This document shows, one piece after another, positions 51,118-60,422 of a stretch of DNA of 64,000 nt. Source of the DNA: DATGMP01 sp035293565. Lineage in GTDB: Bacteria; Pseudomonadota; Alphaproteobacteria; BOG-932; Roseiterribacteraceae. Position numbers and translations under genes: made by a program. The notes under the pieces are model-generated. The model did not search any database and was not told the origin of the DNA. It worked only from the letters and a program-made list of their open reading frames with translations. The DNA is taken from positions 1-64,000 of the forward strand of contig DATGMP010000036.1 in NCBI GenBank assembly GCA_035293565.1, given 5' to 3'. The stretch's first letter is position 1, and every line of letters starts with the position of its first letter.

Positions 51118-52332
51118 TCAACCCGTTGAATTCGCTGGGACTAGGCCCCCGCGCCGCACCGGAGGCCGCAGCATGGCTGTTCCCGCGGCGGTTAGCGCCA
51201 ATATTCCGGCCAGTCCGAAAAAGGACAGATCGAAGCGGCCGGTCAGATCGGCGACACGGCCCACAAGGGCCGGCCCCAAGACTGCGACGGTCGTAAAGAG
51301 CTGGTTGCTGCCGAATATTTGCGGATAGTTCGTCCGGCCGAAATATTCCTGTAGCGAGAGCGTCGTGGCGAGGAAGATCGTGCCATATCCGCCGCCTACG
51401 CCGATTGCGAAGACGATCAGGACCGGCAGCGAGGTTCCCTTGGCCAGGCCAACCATGCCGATCGTCTGAATGACAAGGCCCAGCACCAGCAGCGCCTTGA
51501 CTCCGACGCGTCCGGCGATGCCGCCCATTAGAAGCGGAAAGGCGGCATGGCAGGAGGATTGGATGGAGAAGGTGATCACCGCGATCGTGGTCGAAACGCC
51601 GATCAGAGTCAGATAGGAAATCGTGAAGGCGTTGACGGTCGAGGCGATCAGATACGTAGCGGCGATCGCAGAGGCGATGATGTAGAATTGCGGCGTGCGA
51701 AGCGCCTCGGAGAGGGTCCAAGCGTTCGTTTCGTCCTCGAGGATTTCCGCCGCGCTTTCGACAGGCCGCTCACGGATGATCGAAACGGCGATCGTCCCGG
51801 TGATCGCGATCAGGCCGGCCATCGTCCACCAATAGGCGCGCCAGCCGCCGAATCCCGCGATCGTCGTCTCGACCACCGTCGGCCAGAGCGCGCCGCCGAG
51901 GCCGCCCATTGCGAGATAGGCGCCGAACACGAGCGAGCGCCTCTGCTGGTCCCAGCCGCCCAGGATGTGCAAGGCCGGAACCGCGCCGATCATGCTGAAG
52001 CCGACGCCGAGCAGCGTCGCGCCGATGTAATAGACGAGCGGCGTCGGACTTGCCGCCAATGTCCCGTAGGCCAGCAGCAGGGTCAGCACGCCGAGCAGGA
52101 TCGTGACGCGCGCGTTCCAGCGTCGGATGGTTACCGCCGGCAGCATGCTCGACGTTCCGGCGGCGAGCGTCAGCAGCGTGAAGCCGATTCCCGCCTGGCC
52201 GAAATTCATGCCGAGCGACGGAATCATGTGCGGCAGGACGACACCCAGTGACGAGAAGGTCGTGCCCATCATGATGAGATAGAGCACGCCCGTCGCAAAC
52301 AGCATCTTCAGCGTCGTCCAACGGAGCCGCAT
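51118..52332 (-). CDS. MFS transporter
   Basis: A 404-residue, 12-helix major facilitator. TM1 carries MMGTTFSSLGVVLPHMIPSLGM, the same signature as the MFS at 53778-55025 and 6543-7808. ATG 52332 is the natural start; the frame runs to 52452 into the amidohydrolase gene and its extra residues are Arg/Cys-rich. It begins 11 bases after the amidohydrolase stop. Two related transporters flanking one amidohydrolase suggest uptake of the substrate and export or uptake of a product. Confidence 0.9.
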   Translation of the reverse strand: MRLRWTTLKMLFATGVLYLIMMGTTFSSLGVVLPHMIPSLGMNFGQAGIGFTLLTLAAGTSSMLPAVTIRRWNARVTILLGVLTLLLAYGTLAASPTPLVYYIGATLLGVGFSMIGAVPALHILGGWDQQRRSLVFGAYLAMGGLGGALWPTVVETTIAGFGGWRAYWWTMAGLIAITGTIAVSIIRERPVESAAEILEDETNAWTLSEALRTPQFYIIASAIAATYLIASTVNAFTISYLTLIGVSTTIAVITFSIQSSCHAAFPLLMGGIAGRVGVKALLVLGLVIQTIGMVGLAKGTSLPVLIVFAIGVGGGYGTIFLATTLSLQEYFGRTNYPQIFGSNQLFTTVAVLGPALVGRVADLTGRFDLSFFGLAGILALTAAGTAMLRPPVRRGGLVPANSTG

Positions 52333-52343
52333 CGCGGGTTCGA

Positions 52344-53759
52344 TCAGATGACCGGCCACCGGCTTTTCACAGAAAGCCCCGCACGTTCGACAATCTTCTC
52401 GCCGGCGGCCTGTGCTTCGGCGAACAGCCGATCTTCGTCGACGGTCGTGCAACGGTAATTATCGATCACCCGCTTGCCGTCGACCCAGACGCTGTGTACG
52501 CCGCGCCCGTCGGCCGACCAGACGAGCTGGTTGGGGATATCGAACAAGGGCCGCCATTCCGACCGCCATGTATCGTGCGCAACGAAGTCCGCTTTCTTTC
52601 CCGGCTCGAGCGATCCGATCTGATCGGAGAGACGCAACGCCTTCGCGCCGTTCAGCGTCGCGCAAGTGAAAGCCCGCTCGGTCGGAAACAGAGTGGGGTC
52701 GCGGCGGCAATCCTTGAAAAGGCCGGCGAGCAGATAGGTCGCCCGCATGAGATCGTGATAATTGCTGTTGTTGTTGCCATCGGTGCCGATCGTCACATTC
52801 ACGCCGCGCGTCTGCATCTCCGGCATTTTGCCGACAGCCGTCGCGCCATAGGCGCCCTTTAGCGCGCTGGTCGCGCAATGGGCGATGCTTGCGCCGGCGT
52901 CAGCCAGCAGCGCGACCTCGCTATCGTTCAGATGCACCGCATGCGTGAAGACGGTGTTGGAGCCGAGCGCGTCGATCTGATGCAGATATTCGATCGGGCG
53001 GCAGCCATGGCGCGCGAGAAACCAGTCGGGATCGGCCTGCACGGGGCTCATATGCGCGCCGACGCCAACGCCGTGCCGGTCGGCGAGATTCTTGGCAGCC
53101 CTCCAGAGGTCCCCGCTGCAAGTCATATGGCCGATCAGGATGGGCCATGCCGCGATCCGCTGGCCGGCGCCGGCCGGATAGCGCGCGATCTCGTCATCGA
53201 GCAACCTGATCGCCGCATCGGTCGCGGCCTTTGGATGGCTCTGATCTTGGGGGTTGAAATCCCAGGCCCATTGTCCGACGCGGCCGCGAATGCCGATCTC
53301 CGTGAGGCCGTCCACGACCGAATCGAGAAAGCGGATGGTGCCGGCTTCCAGGAAGCAGGTCGTGCCGGTTCGCAGCATCTCGAGCGCGGCACATTGGCTG
53401 GCCAGCCGCTCGTCGGCTTCCGTATAGGCCATGTGCACGGGCACGAGCCATTGGAAGACGTTCTCCTCGAAGCCGGCATCGTCGGGCACGAGGCCGCGCG
53501 TCAGCGGCTCGCCGGTTACATGCACATGCGTATTCACGAGGCCAGGCGTGATGACGAAACGGCGGCCGTCGATCGTCTCGTGTGCCTGGTATTTTGGCTT
53601 GAGATCCGCCGATTTGCCGATTGCGACGATGATCCCGTCATGCACCGCTATCGCGCCGTCTTTGATGATGCGGCGCTGGGCATCCATCGTGACGAGCGTC
53701 GCATCGATCACCATCAGGTCGATCGCAATGGCAGCGGCGGACGGTTCGGGCATATCCAT
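52344..53759 (-). CDS. ATZ/TRZ-type metal-dependent amidohydrolase (deaminase)
   Basis: A 471-residue cytoplasmic amidohydrolase of the AtzA/TrzN/guanine-deaminase/8-oxoguanine-deaminase group. Metal ligands are visible: His78-x-His80 (PGLVNTHVHVT), a histidine in GVGAHMSP (about residue 235), His in FTHAVHLND (about 270) and Asp in IGTDGNNN (about 328). The closing GSLEPGKKADFVAHD is typical of the cyclic-amide and N-heterocycle deaminases. It lies between two MFS genes on one strand. The likely reaction is hydrolytic deamination or dehalogenation of an N-heterocycle; the substrate is unknown. Confidence 0.9.
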   Translation of the reverse strand: MDMPEPSAAAIAIDLMVIDATLVTMDAQRRIIKDGAIAVHDGIIVAIGKSADLKPKYQAHETIDGRRFVITPGLVNTHVHVTGEPLTRGLVPDDAGFEENVFQWLVPVHMAYTEADERLASQCAALEMLRTGTTCFLEAGTIRFLDSVVDGLTEIGIRGRVGQWAWDFNPQDQSHPKAATDAAIRLLDDEIARYPAGAGQRIAAWPILIGHMTCSGDLWRAAKNLADRHGVGVGAHMSPVQADPDWFLARHGCRPIEYLHQIDALGSNTVFTHAVHLNDSEVALLADAGASIAHCATSALKGAYGATAVGKMPEMQTRGVNVTIGTDGNNNSNYHDLMRATYLLAGLFKDCRRDPTLFPTERAFTCATLNGAKALRLSDQIGSLEPGKKADFVAHDTWRSEWRPLFDIPNQLVWSADGRGVHSVWVDGKRVIDNYRCTTVDEDRLFAEAQAAGEKIVERAGLSVKSRWPVI

Positions 53760-53777
53760 CCCTGGGGCTTCTGTTGG

Positions 53778-55025
53778 TCAGACGGCCTTTGCCCTGGCGG
53801 TCAAGCTGGCATCGTTGCTGCGGGAAGGCGCGAGTCCGGACTGTGCCGGGCGGGGCAGGGAAAGGACCGGCACGGCCAGCAGCACCATGAAGATTGCATA
53901 GATCACGTAGACCGGCGCGAAGGTCCCGTAGGTGTCTGCGATCCAGCCGGCCGCAAACGGTCCGAGTCCGGCCACGCTCACGAAGAACCAGACGATCGAC
54001 AGGAGCTGAGAGCCCATGTCGCGCCCGAAATGGTCCAGCAGCACCACCGTGGCCGCCACATACGCAAGGCCCCAGCCGACGCCGAAGACGAGCGCGCTCA
54101 GATATTGCAGGAAGTCGCTGTGGGCAATGGCGAAGATGAAGACTCCGACCCCTTGCATCACAAGGCCGGCCGCAGTGACCGTCGTCGATTTGATCAGCTC
54201 GCAGAGCCAGCCGGAAGCCGCTTTGAGAACGGTCGCGACCGCGCCGATGAAGCTCAGGACGAGAGCGGCTTGCTCCAGATTGTCACCCAGTTTCACCAGA
54301 TGATTCGGGCCGATCGCGGCATTCGTCGTCACGCAAGCCATGGTGCCGCTCATGACGAGCGCGACCAGGATGAACGGCCGACTCCGCGCCGTCCGCCACA
54401 CATGCCTATGTCGTATCGGTTCGGTCTGTGTCTTCGACACTCGCGCTTCGCGTATAACGGCGAAGCAGAAGAGCCCGATTGCGATCGACGCCCACGCCAT
54501 CGCGTTCCAGTGACCGCGCCAGCCGCCCTGCGCGACGATCCGCTCGACAATGAAGGGGCCAACCGCGGCACCGGCCGCTCCCAACATCATATAGGCGCCG
54601 ATCATGCGCGGCGCGCGGCGTTGGAACCAGCCGGCGATCAGATAGACGGAAGGCACGTTCCCGGCGAACGAGTAGCCGATGCCGAGCAAGGTCATCGCGA
54701 TATAAAACAGCAGCAGCGAATGGCTGATCGAGGCGAGATAGAAGCCGATCGCCAGCAATCCGGCGCCGACGCAGACAGTCGGCCGCGCGCCCCAGGCGCG
54801 CATCGTCATGCCCGGCAGAGGGCTCGACAGGCCGCACGCGAAACCCAGGAACGTGAAGCTGAACACCGCCCAGGCGACCGACCAATGCAGCTCCGCTTCC
54901 ATCGTGAACAGCACGACGCCGAGCGACGTGAATGTGGCCATGTTGAGGAAGAAGAAAGCGAGCGAAACCGCGCTGAACATCAGCCATTTGAGGAGCCGCT
55001 GATCCTGGGCGGGAATGCTGGTCAT
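53778..55025 (-). CDS. MFS transporter
   Basis: A 415-residue, 12-helix transporter with TM1 signature MATFTSLGVVLFTMEAEL, paralogous to the MFS downstream. It heads a possible operon, with 18 bases to the amidohydrolase gene. Middle loop RVSKTQTEPIRHRHVWRTARSRP is basic, as usual for the central MFS loop. The divergent SDR gene starts 195 bases away. Confidence 0.9.
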   Translation of the reverse strand: MTSIPAQDQRLLKWLMFSAVSLAFFFLNMATFTSLGVVLFTMEAELHWSVAWAVFSFTFLGFACGLSSPLPGMTMRAWGARPTVCVGAGLLAIGFYLASISHSLLLFYIAMTLLGIGYSFAGNVPSVYLIAGWFQRRAPRMIGAYMMLGAAGAAVGPFIVERIVAQGGWRGHWNAMAWASIAIGLFCFAVIREARVSKTQTEPIRHRHVWRTARSRPFILVALVMSGTMACVTTNAAIGPNHLVKLGDNLEQAALVLSFIGAVATVLKAASGWLCELIKSTTVTAAGLVMQGVGVFIFAIAHSDFLQYLSALVFGVGWGLAYVAATVVLLDHFGRDMGSQLLSIVWFFVSVAGLGPFAAGWIADTYGTFAPVYVIYAIFMVLLAVPVLSLPRPAQSGLAPSRSNDASLTARAKAV

Positions 55026-55220
55026 CTTACTCCCGGAACGGGCACTGGCCGTTCGTCAACTCTGAGAGAGCCGCCCATGAACCGTCTTGCCTGAACATGC
55101 ACCGCCTCTTGTCGGGGCGATTGGCCGTCGGACAACGATTCTAGCGTAGGAAGGCAAGACAGGCCACTCCACTTCTGTTTGAACGGAATGCCGACCGCCT
55201 TTATCGGACAAGGAAAAGTC

Positions 55221-56084
55221 ATGCCGACATCGTCTACCGACAAGAACCGTCCCAAGGCCTGGATGGTCACCGGCGTCAGCTCGGGATTTGGCCGCGCCGT
55301 CGCGGAAGCTGCTCTCGGCCGCGGCGACATCGTCGTCGGAACGGTGCGGAACGAGAAAGCGCGGACCCATTTCGCGGCGCTGGCGCCTGGCCGCTCCGTC
55401 GGCATGCTGCTCGACGTGACCGACGAGGCCGCCGTGCACGCCGCCGTCAAGGCCGCGGAGGAGGCAACCGGCGGAATCGACATATTGGTGAACAATGCCG
55501 GTTACGGGCTGGTCGGCGCCGTCGAGGAAGCGACGATGGCCGAGATCCGGGCGCAGTTCGAGGTCAATGTGTTCGGCGCGGTCGCGGTCCTTCAGGCGAT
55601 TCTTCCCTACATGCGGGCACGGCGCGCCGGGCGGCTGATCAATATCACATCGGTTTCCGGCCTCGTCGGCTGGCCTAGCCTCGGTATCTATTCCGGCAGC
55701 AAATTCGCGCTCGAGGGCATCTGCGAGACGCTGGCCCTCGAAGTAGCGCCTCTCGGAATCAAGGTGTCGATGATCGAGCCGGGGGGGTTCCGGACCGAAT
55801 TCGCCAAAGGCTCGCGACTCTGGACCGAGCGGGTGATCGAGGATTACGACCCGACTGTCGGACAATCGCGGCGTATCTTGAAGGAGCATGCCGGCCATGA
55901 GATCGGGGATCCGGCCAAGGTCGCGAGCGCGATCCTCGCCGTTGCCGACGCGCCGGAGCCCCCGCTGCGGCTTCTGCTCGGGTCCGATGCGCTAGGCTAC
56001 ATGACCGACAAGATGGCGCAGCAGAAGGCGGAGATCGAGGCTTGGGCCGTCGTCACCCGCGGCACGGATTTTACGACCGGCTGA
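55221..56084 (+). CDS. Short-chain dehydrogenase/reductase (oxidoreductase type)
   Basis: A 287-residue SDR: WMVTGVSSGFGRAVAEAAL (cofactor loop), NNAGYGLVGAVEEATMAE, NITSVSGLVGWPSLGIYSGSK with Ser, Tyr and Lys, and EPGGFRTEFAK. This subgroup often acts on steroid- or ketone-type substrates but the annotation is broad. I take ATG 55221, with AAGGAAA upstream; an open frame from 55179 adds 14 residues. Confidence 0.88.
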   Translation: MPTSSTDKNRPKAWMVTGVSSGFGRAVAEAALGRGDIVVGTVRNEKARTHFAALAPGRSVGMLLDVTDEAAVHAAVKAAEEATGGIDILVNNAGYGLVGAVEEATMAEIRAQFEVNVFGAVAVLQAILPYMRARRAGRLINITSVSGLVGWPSLGIYSGSKFALEGICETLALEVAPLGIKVSMIEPGGFRTEFAKGSRLWTERVIEDYDPTVGQSRRILKEHAGHEIGDPAKVASAILAVADAPEPPLRLLLGSDALGYMTDKMAQQKAEIEAWAVVTRGTDFTTG

Positions 56085-56348
56085 ACCTTGGGCCTGCCCA
56101 AGAACCCGGCGACCTGCTCATTCCGTAACCATCCCAGGACCAGCGCGGCGATTTTGCAGCGATCAGAGAGAGCTCTCGGCGTTCGGCAGTCCGCCAAAAA
56201 GCCGCAACCGAGCCTGGCTTCCTAGGCAATTAAAACTTCGGGCAAACGGTCGCATCGCTCCGGGCGCTTGATTGGCATGAATTTTGCCTATTATAGTCAG
56301 CGAGCCTGCCGAATATAGGCTCGTGATCGCGCGGGGTATTGCGGTGAG

Positions 56349-57305
56349 ATGAAGTCCTGGAAATGTACGACCGACGAGGTCAGCGGCCAAGACAGGGAGA
56401 AAGTCTGGCAAGAGGCGCTGCGGCAGATTTCTTTGCCCGCCACGCGCGTGCAGGATCAATCCGGCTTCCATGGCGATGTGTCCGCCATCGTCTCGCCCCT
56501 CGGCATCGAGCTGTCGCGTGTCTCTTCCTCGGCCCAAGTCCTGTCCGGCGCCTGCTCGGCGCGCCCGCCGTGCCTATGGCTCGCGCTGCCGATCCAGGGC
56601 GTATTCCGGCTCGATGACGGCGAGCATGATTGCGATCTGCGTCTTGGCGACATCCTTTACGGCCCGACGGGCGCAGATTCGACGCTTAGGCTGCCCGACG
56701 ATTTCGTCATGCTCTATATTCGCATCCCGCAAACGATGCTCTATCCGCGGTTGCTCAACCTGCAGGTCCTGCCGCTCGGAACGCTGACCAGCCAAATCAC
56801 CGGCAACCGGATCTTTTCGACTCTACTGCGCTCGATCGTCGACGATCTTGAGGATCTGACCGACGAATATCTCCGGCCGATCGAGGTGGCGCTGTCGGAG
56901 TTCGTCGTCTCCAGCCTGGCCGAAAGCTCGGCGTTGAGCTGTTTCGACGTGGCCGGAGCCAGCAACTTTCACCGAATCTCTCAGGCGATCGAGATGCAGC
57001 TCGGCGACGGCGACTTGACGCTCCATCAGATCGCCGAGCAGCAGCATGTCTCGGCGCGCTATATCCAGAAGCTGTTCCAGCAGGCGGGCATGAGCTTCAG
57101 CCAGTATCTGCGCAAGCGGCGGCTGGAGCATTGCCATGCGGATCTGGCGAGCGTCGCGCATCGTAGCCTGTCGATCAGCGACATCTGTTTCCGCTGGGGC
57201 TTCAACGACGCGGCCCATTTCAGTCGCTCGTTCCGCGCCGATTACGGCATGACGCCGCGCGCCTTCCGTCAGCAGCGCCTCGGCACCGGCGCCAGCACTC
57301 ACTGA
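56349..57305 (+). CDS. AraC family transcriptional regulator
   Basis: A 318-residue AraC regulator with an AraC_binding_2-like N-terminal domain (VSPLGIELSRVSSSAQVLSG, then LWLALPIQGVFRLDDGEHDCDL) and a C-terminal double helix-turn-helix (LTLHQIAEQQHVSARYIQKLFQQ and SISDICFRWGFNDAAHFSRSFRADYGMTPRAFR). Such regulators control aromatic or amino-compound catabolic genes. It converges on the Rieske oxygenase gene (7-base overlap), so that gene's promoter is remote. It may control the Rieske and amidase genes. Confidence 0.92.
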   Translation: MKSWKCTTDEVSGQDREKVWQEALRQISLPATRVQDQSGFHGDVSAIVSPLGIELSRVSSSAQVLSGACSARPPCLWLALPIQGVFRLDDGEHDCDLRLGDILYGPTGADSTLRLPDDFVMLYIRIPQTMLYPRLLNLQVLPLGTLTSQITGNRIFSTLLRSIVDDLEDLTDEYLRPIEVALSEFVVSSLAESSALSCFDVAGASNFHRISQAIEMQLGDGDLTLHQIAEQQHVSARYIQKLFQQAGMSFSQYLRKRRLEHCHADLASVAHRSLSISDICFRWGFNDAAHFSRSFRADYGMTPRAFRQQRLGTGASTH

Positions 57306-58489
57306 ATCTGCCGGCCCTTGTAGCTTTCCCAGCCCTTCCGATAGCGGTCGACCAGCCACAGGTTGAATTGGCGCTGGGCGCCTTCCTGCCAGGAATAGCG
57401 GCCGCGGGGGGCGAATTTGGATTTGAGCCCCACCTGCACCAGCTCGTCGACATGCTGGTCCTGGGCAACGATCTCGGCCACCGAATCCTGATTGATTTTC
57501 ATCAGCCGGTCGAACATCGGATCCTCCAGCGCGCCCGGAGCGACGAGCGAGCCGATGCCCATCGAATGATGGTCTGCGTCCTCCGCGTGGATGATCAGAT
57601 AGAGGACCATGTCGACGTTCATCACCAGCGACAGCGACGGCGGAACATTGACGAAGAGAACCCGGTTGCGCTCCTCGATCGTCAATTTCGGGAACACCGG
57701 CAATAGCGCCTTCAAGGTCGGATTGAAGCTCGCGTCGGTAACTTTCGTTCCGTTGGTGCGGTAGTAGCCGGCCGTGTCGGCGGGCAGCTCGGGGAAAGCG
57801 GCCAGCGCGCTCGGAATATGGTCGTGCAGCGGCCCGCGATGCAGCTTGTTTGCATGGTAGCCGTCATTGTTGTTCTCGAACATCACCTTCCAGTTCCAAT
57901 TGAACCGCGTCGGCGGTCCGGGGCGCCGGCCGTCGATCTTGGCGAGCTCGAAATTCGCGACCAGCGGGTCGAGGGCCTTCAGGCGAGGGGCGAGCGGCGG
58001 CGCGTCGGGCGAGAAATTGACGAAGATGAATCCCTGCCAGATCTCGACCTTCAGCCGCGGCAGGCCGTGATCGGCCATGTCGAAATTCTTGGTCTGCTCC
58101 ATGGCGGGCGCCCCCACCAGCTTCCCGTCGAGCGAATAGACCCAATGGTGATAGGGGCAGACCAGCGAATGGGACTTGCCGCAACCTTCGGCCACCAGCA
58201 TGCCGCGATGCTGGCACACGGCGGACATGGCCGCGACTTCGCCGTCCTTGGTGCGGGTGATGATGAGGGGCTCGCCGACATGGTTGGACGTGAAATATTC
58301 GCCCGGTTCTTTGACCCAGGATTCACGACCGACACAGAGCCATTCCTTGAAGAACATGGTCTCTTTTTCGAACTCGAAGAATTCCGGGCTGACATAACAG
58401 GCCGGCGGCAGCGACTCGCCTTCCGCGAAGCTCAGGATCGAGCTCGAAAAGCTATCAAAGAACTGGTCGTTTAAAATCGAGCGCGGCAT
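57299..58489 (-). CDS. Rieske ring-hydroxylating oxygenase alpha subunit
   Basis: A 396-residue oxygenase component. The Rieske [2Fe-2S] ligands are Cys92-His94 (CQHRG) and Cys111-His114 (CPYHH). The mononuclear iron site has bridging Asp209, His212 and His217 (NNDGYHANKLH). These enzymes hydroxylate rings or remove N-methyl or other groups, taking electrons from a separate reductase and ferredoxin, neither of which is in this window. It is divergent from the acetamidase gene; 208 bases separate the starts. Confidence 0.93.
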   Translation of the reverse strand: MPRSILNDQFFDSFSSSILSFAEGESLPPACYVSPEFFEFEKETMFFKEWLCVGRESWVKEPGEYFTSNHVGEPLIITRTKDGEVAAMSAVCQHRGMLVAEGCGKSHSLVCPYHHWVYSLDGKLVGAPAMEQTKNFDMADHGLPRLKVEIWQGFIFVNFSPDAPPLAPRLKALDPLVANFELAKIDGRRPGPPTRFNWNWKVMFENNNDGYHANKLHRGPLHDHIPSALAAFPELPADTAGYYRTNGTKVTDASFNPTLKALLPVFPKLTIEERNRVLFVNVPPSLSLVMNVDMVLYLIIHAEDADHHSMGIGSLVAPGALEDPMFDRLMKINQDSVAEIVAQDQHVDELVQVGLKSKFAPRGRYSWQEGAQRQFNLWLVDRYRKGWESYKGRQIQ

Positions 58490-58697
58490 GTGTTGCGTCC
58501 TATGTTGATAGGCGTGTTATGCGACTTTTTTGGGCAATCCGTCTTGGCTGAGGGCGAACTGCCATTTGAATTCTCCGAAGCGCGAGTTTTTCCCGGTGCC
58601 GGACAAGATCGGATGCGTTGCGAAGCAAGAAAAACAATGCTTTCGTCCGTACTCTTATTCCTGAAATTTCCTGTCTTTCCAGCCTATGGGGTGATCG

Positions 58698-59771
58698 ATG
58701 CCGCTCGATCGAAATGATCTCGCCGTTCGCGAGAAGATCGTCCCGACTGCCCTTCATAAAATCCGCGCGACGCCCAAAACGGTCCATTGGGGCTATTTCG
58801 ATGCCTCGCTGGCGCCGATTCTCAAGGTGAAGAGCGGCGATCTCGTCCAGGCCGAGGCGGTCACCCATCATGCCGGCGACGACCCCGATCTCCTGATGGA
58901 TGAGGGCGTCGCCGCCATCTTCCGCGAGATCCCGCCCGAGGACCGCAATCCCGGCGTCCACATCATGACGGGCCCCCTCCATGTCGAGGGCGCCAAGCCG
59001 GGCGACATTTTGGAGGTCCGATATCTCTCGATGACGCCGCGGGTTCGCTACGGATCCAACCTGGCCGCGAACTGGGGCTACCTCTACAAGGAGATGGGCG
59101 AGAAGGAGCGCGTGACGATCTATCGGATCGATTCGAACGGCAACACTGCCCAGGCGGTTTATGCCTATGATTTTCCCGGCACGTACAGTGTCCCCGGCAC
59201 GATCACACGCTGCCCCGAATGCGACCGCCAGAAGGCGCTCGAAGGCGTCCGGATTCCGGTGCGGCCGCATCTCGGCACGGCGGGGGTCGCGCCGGACGCC
59301 AAAGGGCGCGTGAGCACCGTTCCGCCGGGCAAGCATGGCGGCAACATCGACAATTGGCGGATCGGCGCCGGGGCCACGATGTACTACCCCGTGCAGGTCG
59401 AGGGCGCTCTCTTCTCGATCGGCGATCCGCACATTTCCCAAGGGGACGGCGAGCTTTCCGGAACCGCCATCGAAGCCTCGCTCGACGTGCTCTTCCAGGT
59501 CGTGCTGCGACGGGACTTCACCTTTCCGTCGCCGTTGCTCGAGACACCCGATTGCTGGATCGTGCATGGCTTCGACGAAGATCTGAATGTCGCCATGCGC
59601 CAGGCCTCGATCGATATGCTGACGCTCCTGAGCGAGCATCAGGGCCTCTCGAAAGGGGACGCCTATTCGCTGATGAGCGTTGCGGCCGATTTCGCGGTGA
59701 CCCAGGTGGTCGACAGACGGCAGGGGATCCATGTCCGGATCCCCCGCGGAATTTTCCCGCCGAAGGATTGA
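58698..59771 (+). CDS. Acetamidase/formamidase family protein
   Basis: A 357-residue FmdA/AmdA-type amidase releasing ammonia from small amides. Typical segments are GPLHVEGAKPGDILEVR, NIDNWRIGAGATMYYPVQVEGALFSIGDPHISQGDGELSGTAIEA and VDRRQGIHVRIPRG. The conserved metal-site histidines and acidic residues appear intact. It ends 6 bases before the convergent isochorismatase-like gene. Small amides such as formamide are plausible end products of the ring-cleavage genes nearby. Confidence 0.93.
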   Translation: MPLDRNDLAVREKIVPTALHKIRATPKTVHWGYFDASLAPILKVKSGDLVQAEAVTHHAGDDPDLLMDEGVAAIFREIPPEDRNPGVHIMTGPLHVEGAKPGDILEVRYLSMTPRVRYGSNLAANWGYLYKEMGEKERVTIYRIDSNGNTAQAVYAYDFPGTYSVPGTITRCPECDRQKALEGVRIPVRPHLGTAGVAPDAKGRVSTVPPGKHGGNIDNWRIGAGATMYYPVQVEGALFSIGDPHISQGDGELSGTAIEASLDVLFQVVLRRDFTFPSPLLETPDCWIVHGFDEDLNVAMRQASIDMLTLLSEHQGLSKGDAYSLMSVAADFAVTQVVDRRQGIHVRIPRGIFPPKD

Positions 59772-59777
59772 CCGGCG

Positions 59778-60422
59778 TTACGACCAGGCGGCGAGGACCG
59801 CTTTCGTCTCCGCCAGCAGAGCGCAGTTCTTCGAAAGGCCGTTCAGCGCGCCTAGATGCAGGTCCACCTCATAGGCGGCGCAGGCATCGCTGACCACGAA
59901 GACATCGTAATTGCGGTGAAAGGCGTCGCGGGCGGTGCTGTCGACGCAGCAATCGGTGGTGAATCCGACGACCACGAGCGTGTCGATCCCGCGCGCCTTG
60001 AGCCGGGCGTCGAGGTCGGTGCCGACGAAGCAGGAATAAAGGGTCTTCTCGATCTCGATATCGCCCGGCTTGGGCTCCACGCGGTAATAATTGGCTCCGC
60101 TGGTGCCGGCGCGGCAGATTGCGACCGCTTGGGGCGGGCGGCCTTTGCGCTGATGCAGGTGCACGAGGGCGCTGGAGTCGGTCTCCGGGCGGGTGACGAC
60201 CCGCGCGAAGACGAGCGGCACGCCTTTGGCGCGTGCGACATCGATCAGGGTTTCGACATTGGTGAGCGCGGGCTCGAGAATCGCGAGATCGACACCCCAG
60301 CGACCGGGCGCCCCCGCCGGCGACACGAAATCCTCCTGCACATCGATCACCAGAAGCGCCGTGCGCGCCGGATCGATCAGGGAAGGCAGCTTGGCTGCAT
60401 CGATCGGCGGATCAACCGGCAT
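59778..60422 (-). CDS. RutB-like isochorismatase-family cysteine hydrolase
   Basis: A 214-residue hydrolase with the catalytic triad Asp27 (LLVIDVQEDF), Lys126 (IEKTLYSCF) and Cys159 (TTDCCVDST) of the isochorismatase-like family, which hydrolyses amides such as ureidoacrylate, N-carbamoylsarcosine or nicotinamide. ATG 60422 lies within the end of the LLM monooxygenase gene (11-base overlap), so the two are coupled. A TTG at 60428 is in frame. The pairing with a RutA-like enzyme recalls rutAB, where RutB acts on the product of RutA. Confidence 0.88.
   Translation of the reverse strand: MPVDPPIDAAKLPSLIDPARTALLVIDVQEDFVSPAGAPGRWGVDLAILEPALTNVETLIDVARAKGVPLVFARVVTRPETDSSALVHLHQRKGRPPQAVAICRAGTSGANYYRVEPKPGDIEIEKTLYSCFVGTDLDARLKARGIDTLVVVGFTTDCCVDSTARDAFHRNYDVFVVSDACAAYEVDLHLGALNGLSKNCALLAETKAVLAAWS

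Noticed and set aside
52878..55094. 738-codon open frame on the plus strand
   Set aside because: Runs antisense to the amidohydrolase and MFS genes; composition is Arg/Asp/Gly-rich and no domain is recognisable.
58490..58697. Small plus-strand frame before the acetamidase
   Set aside because: It runs into the acetamidase start, has no recognisable domain and is better seen as the divergent promoter interval.
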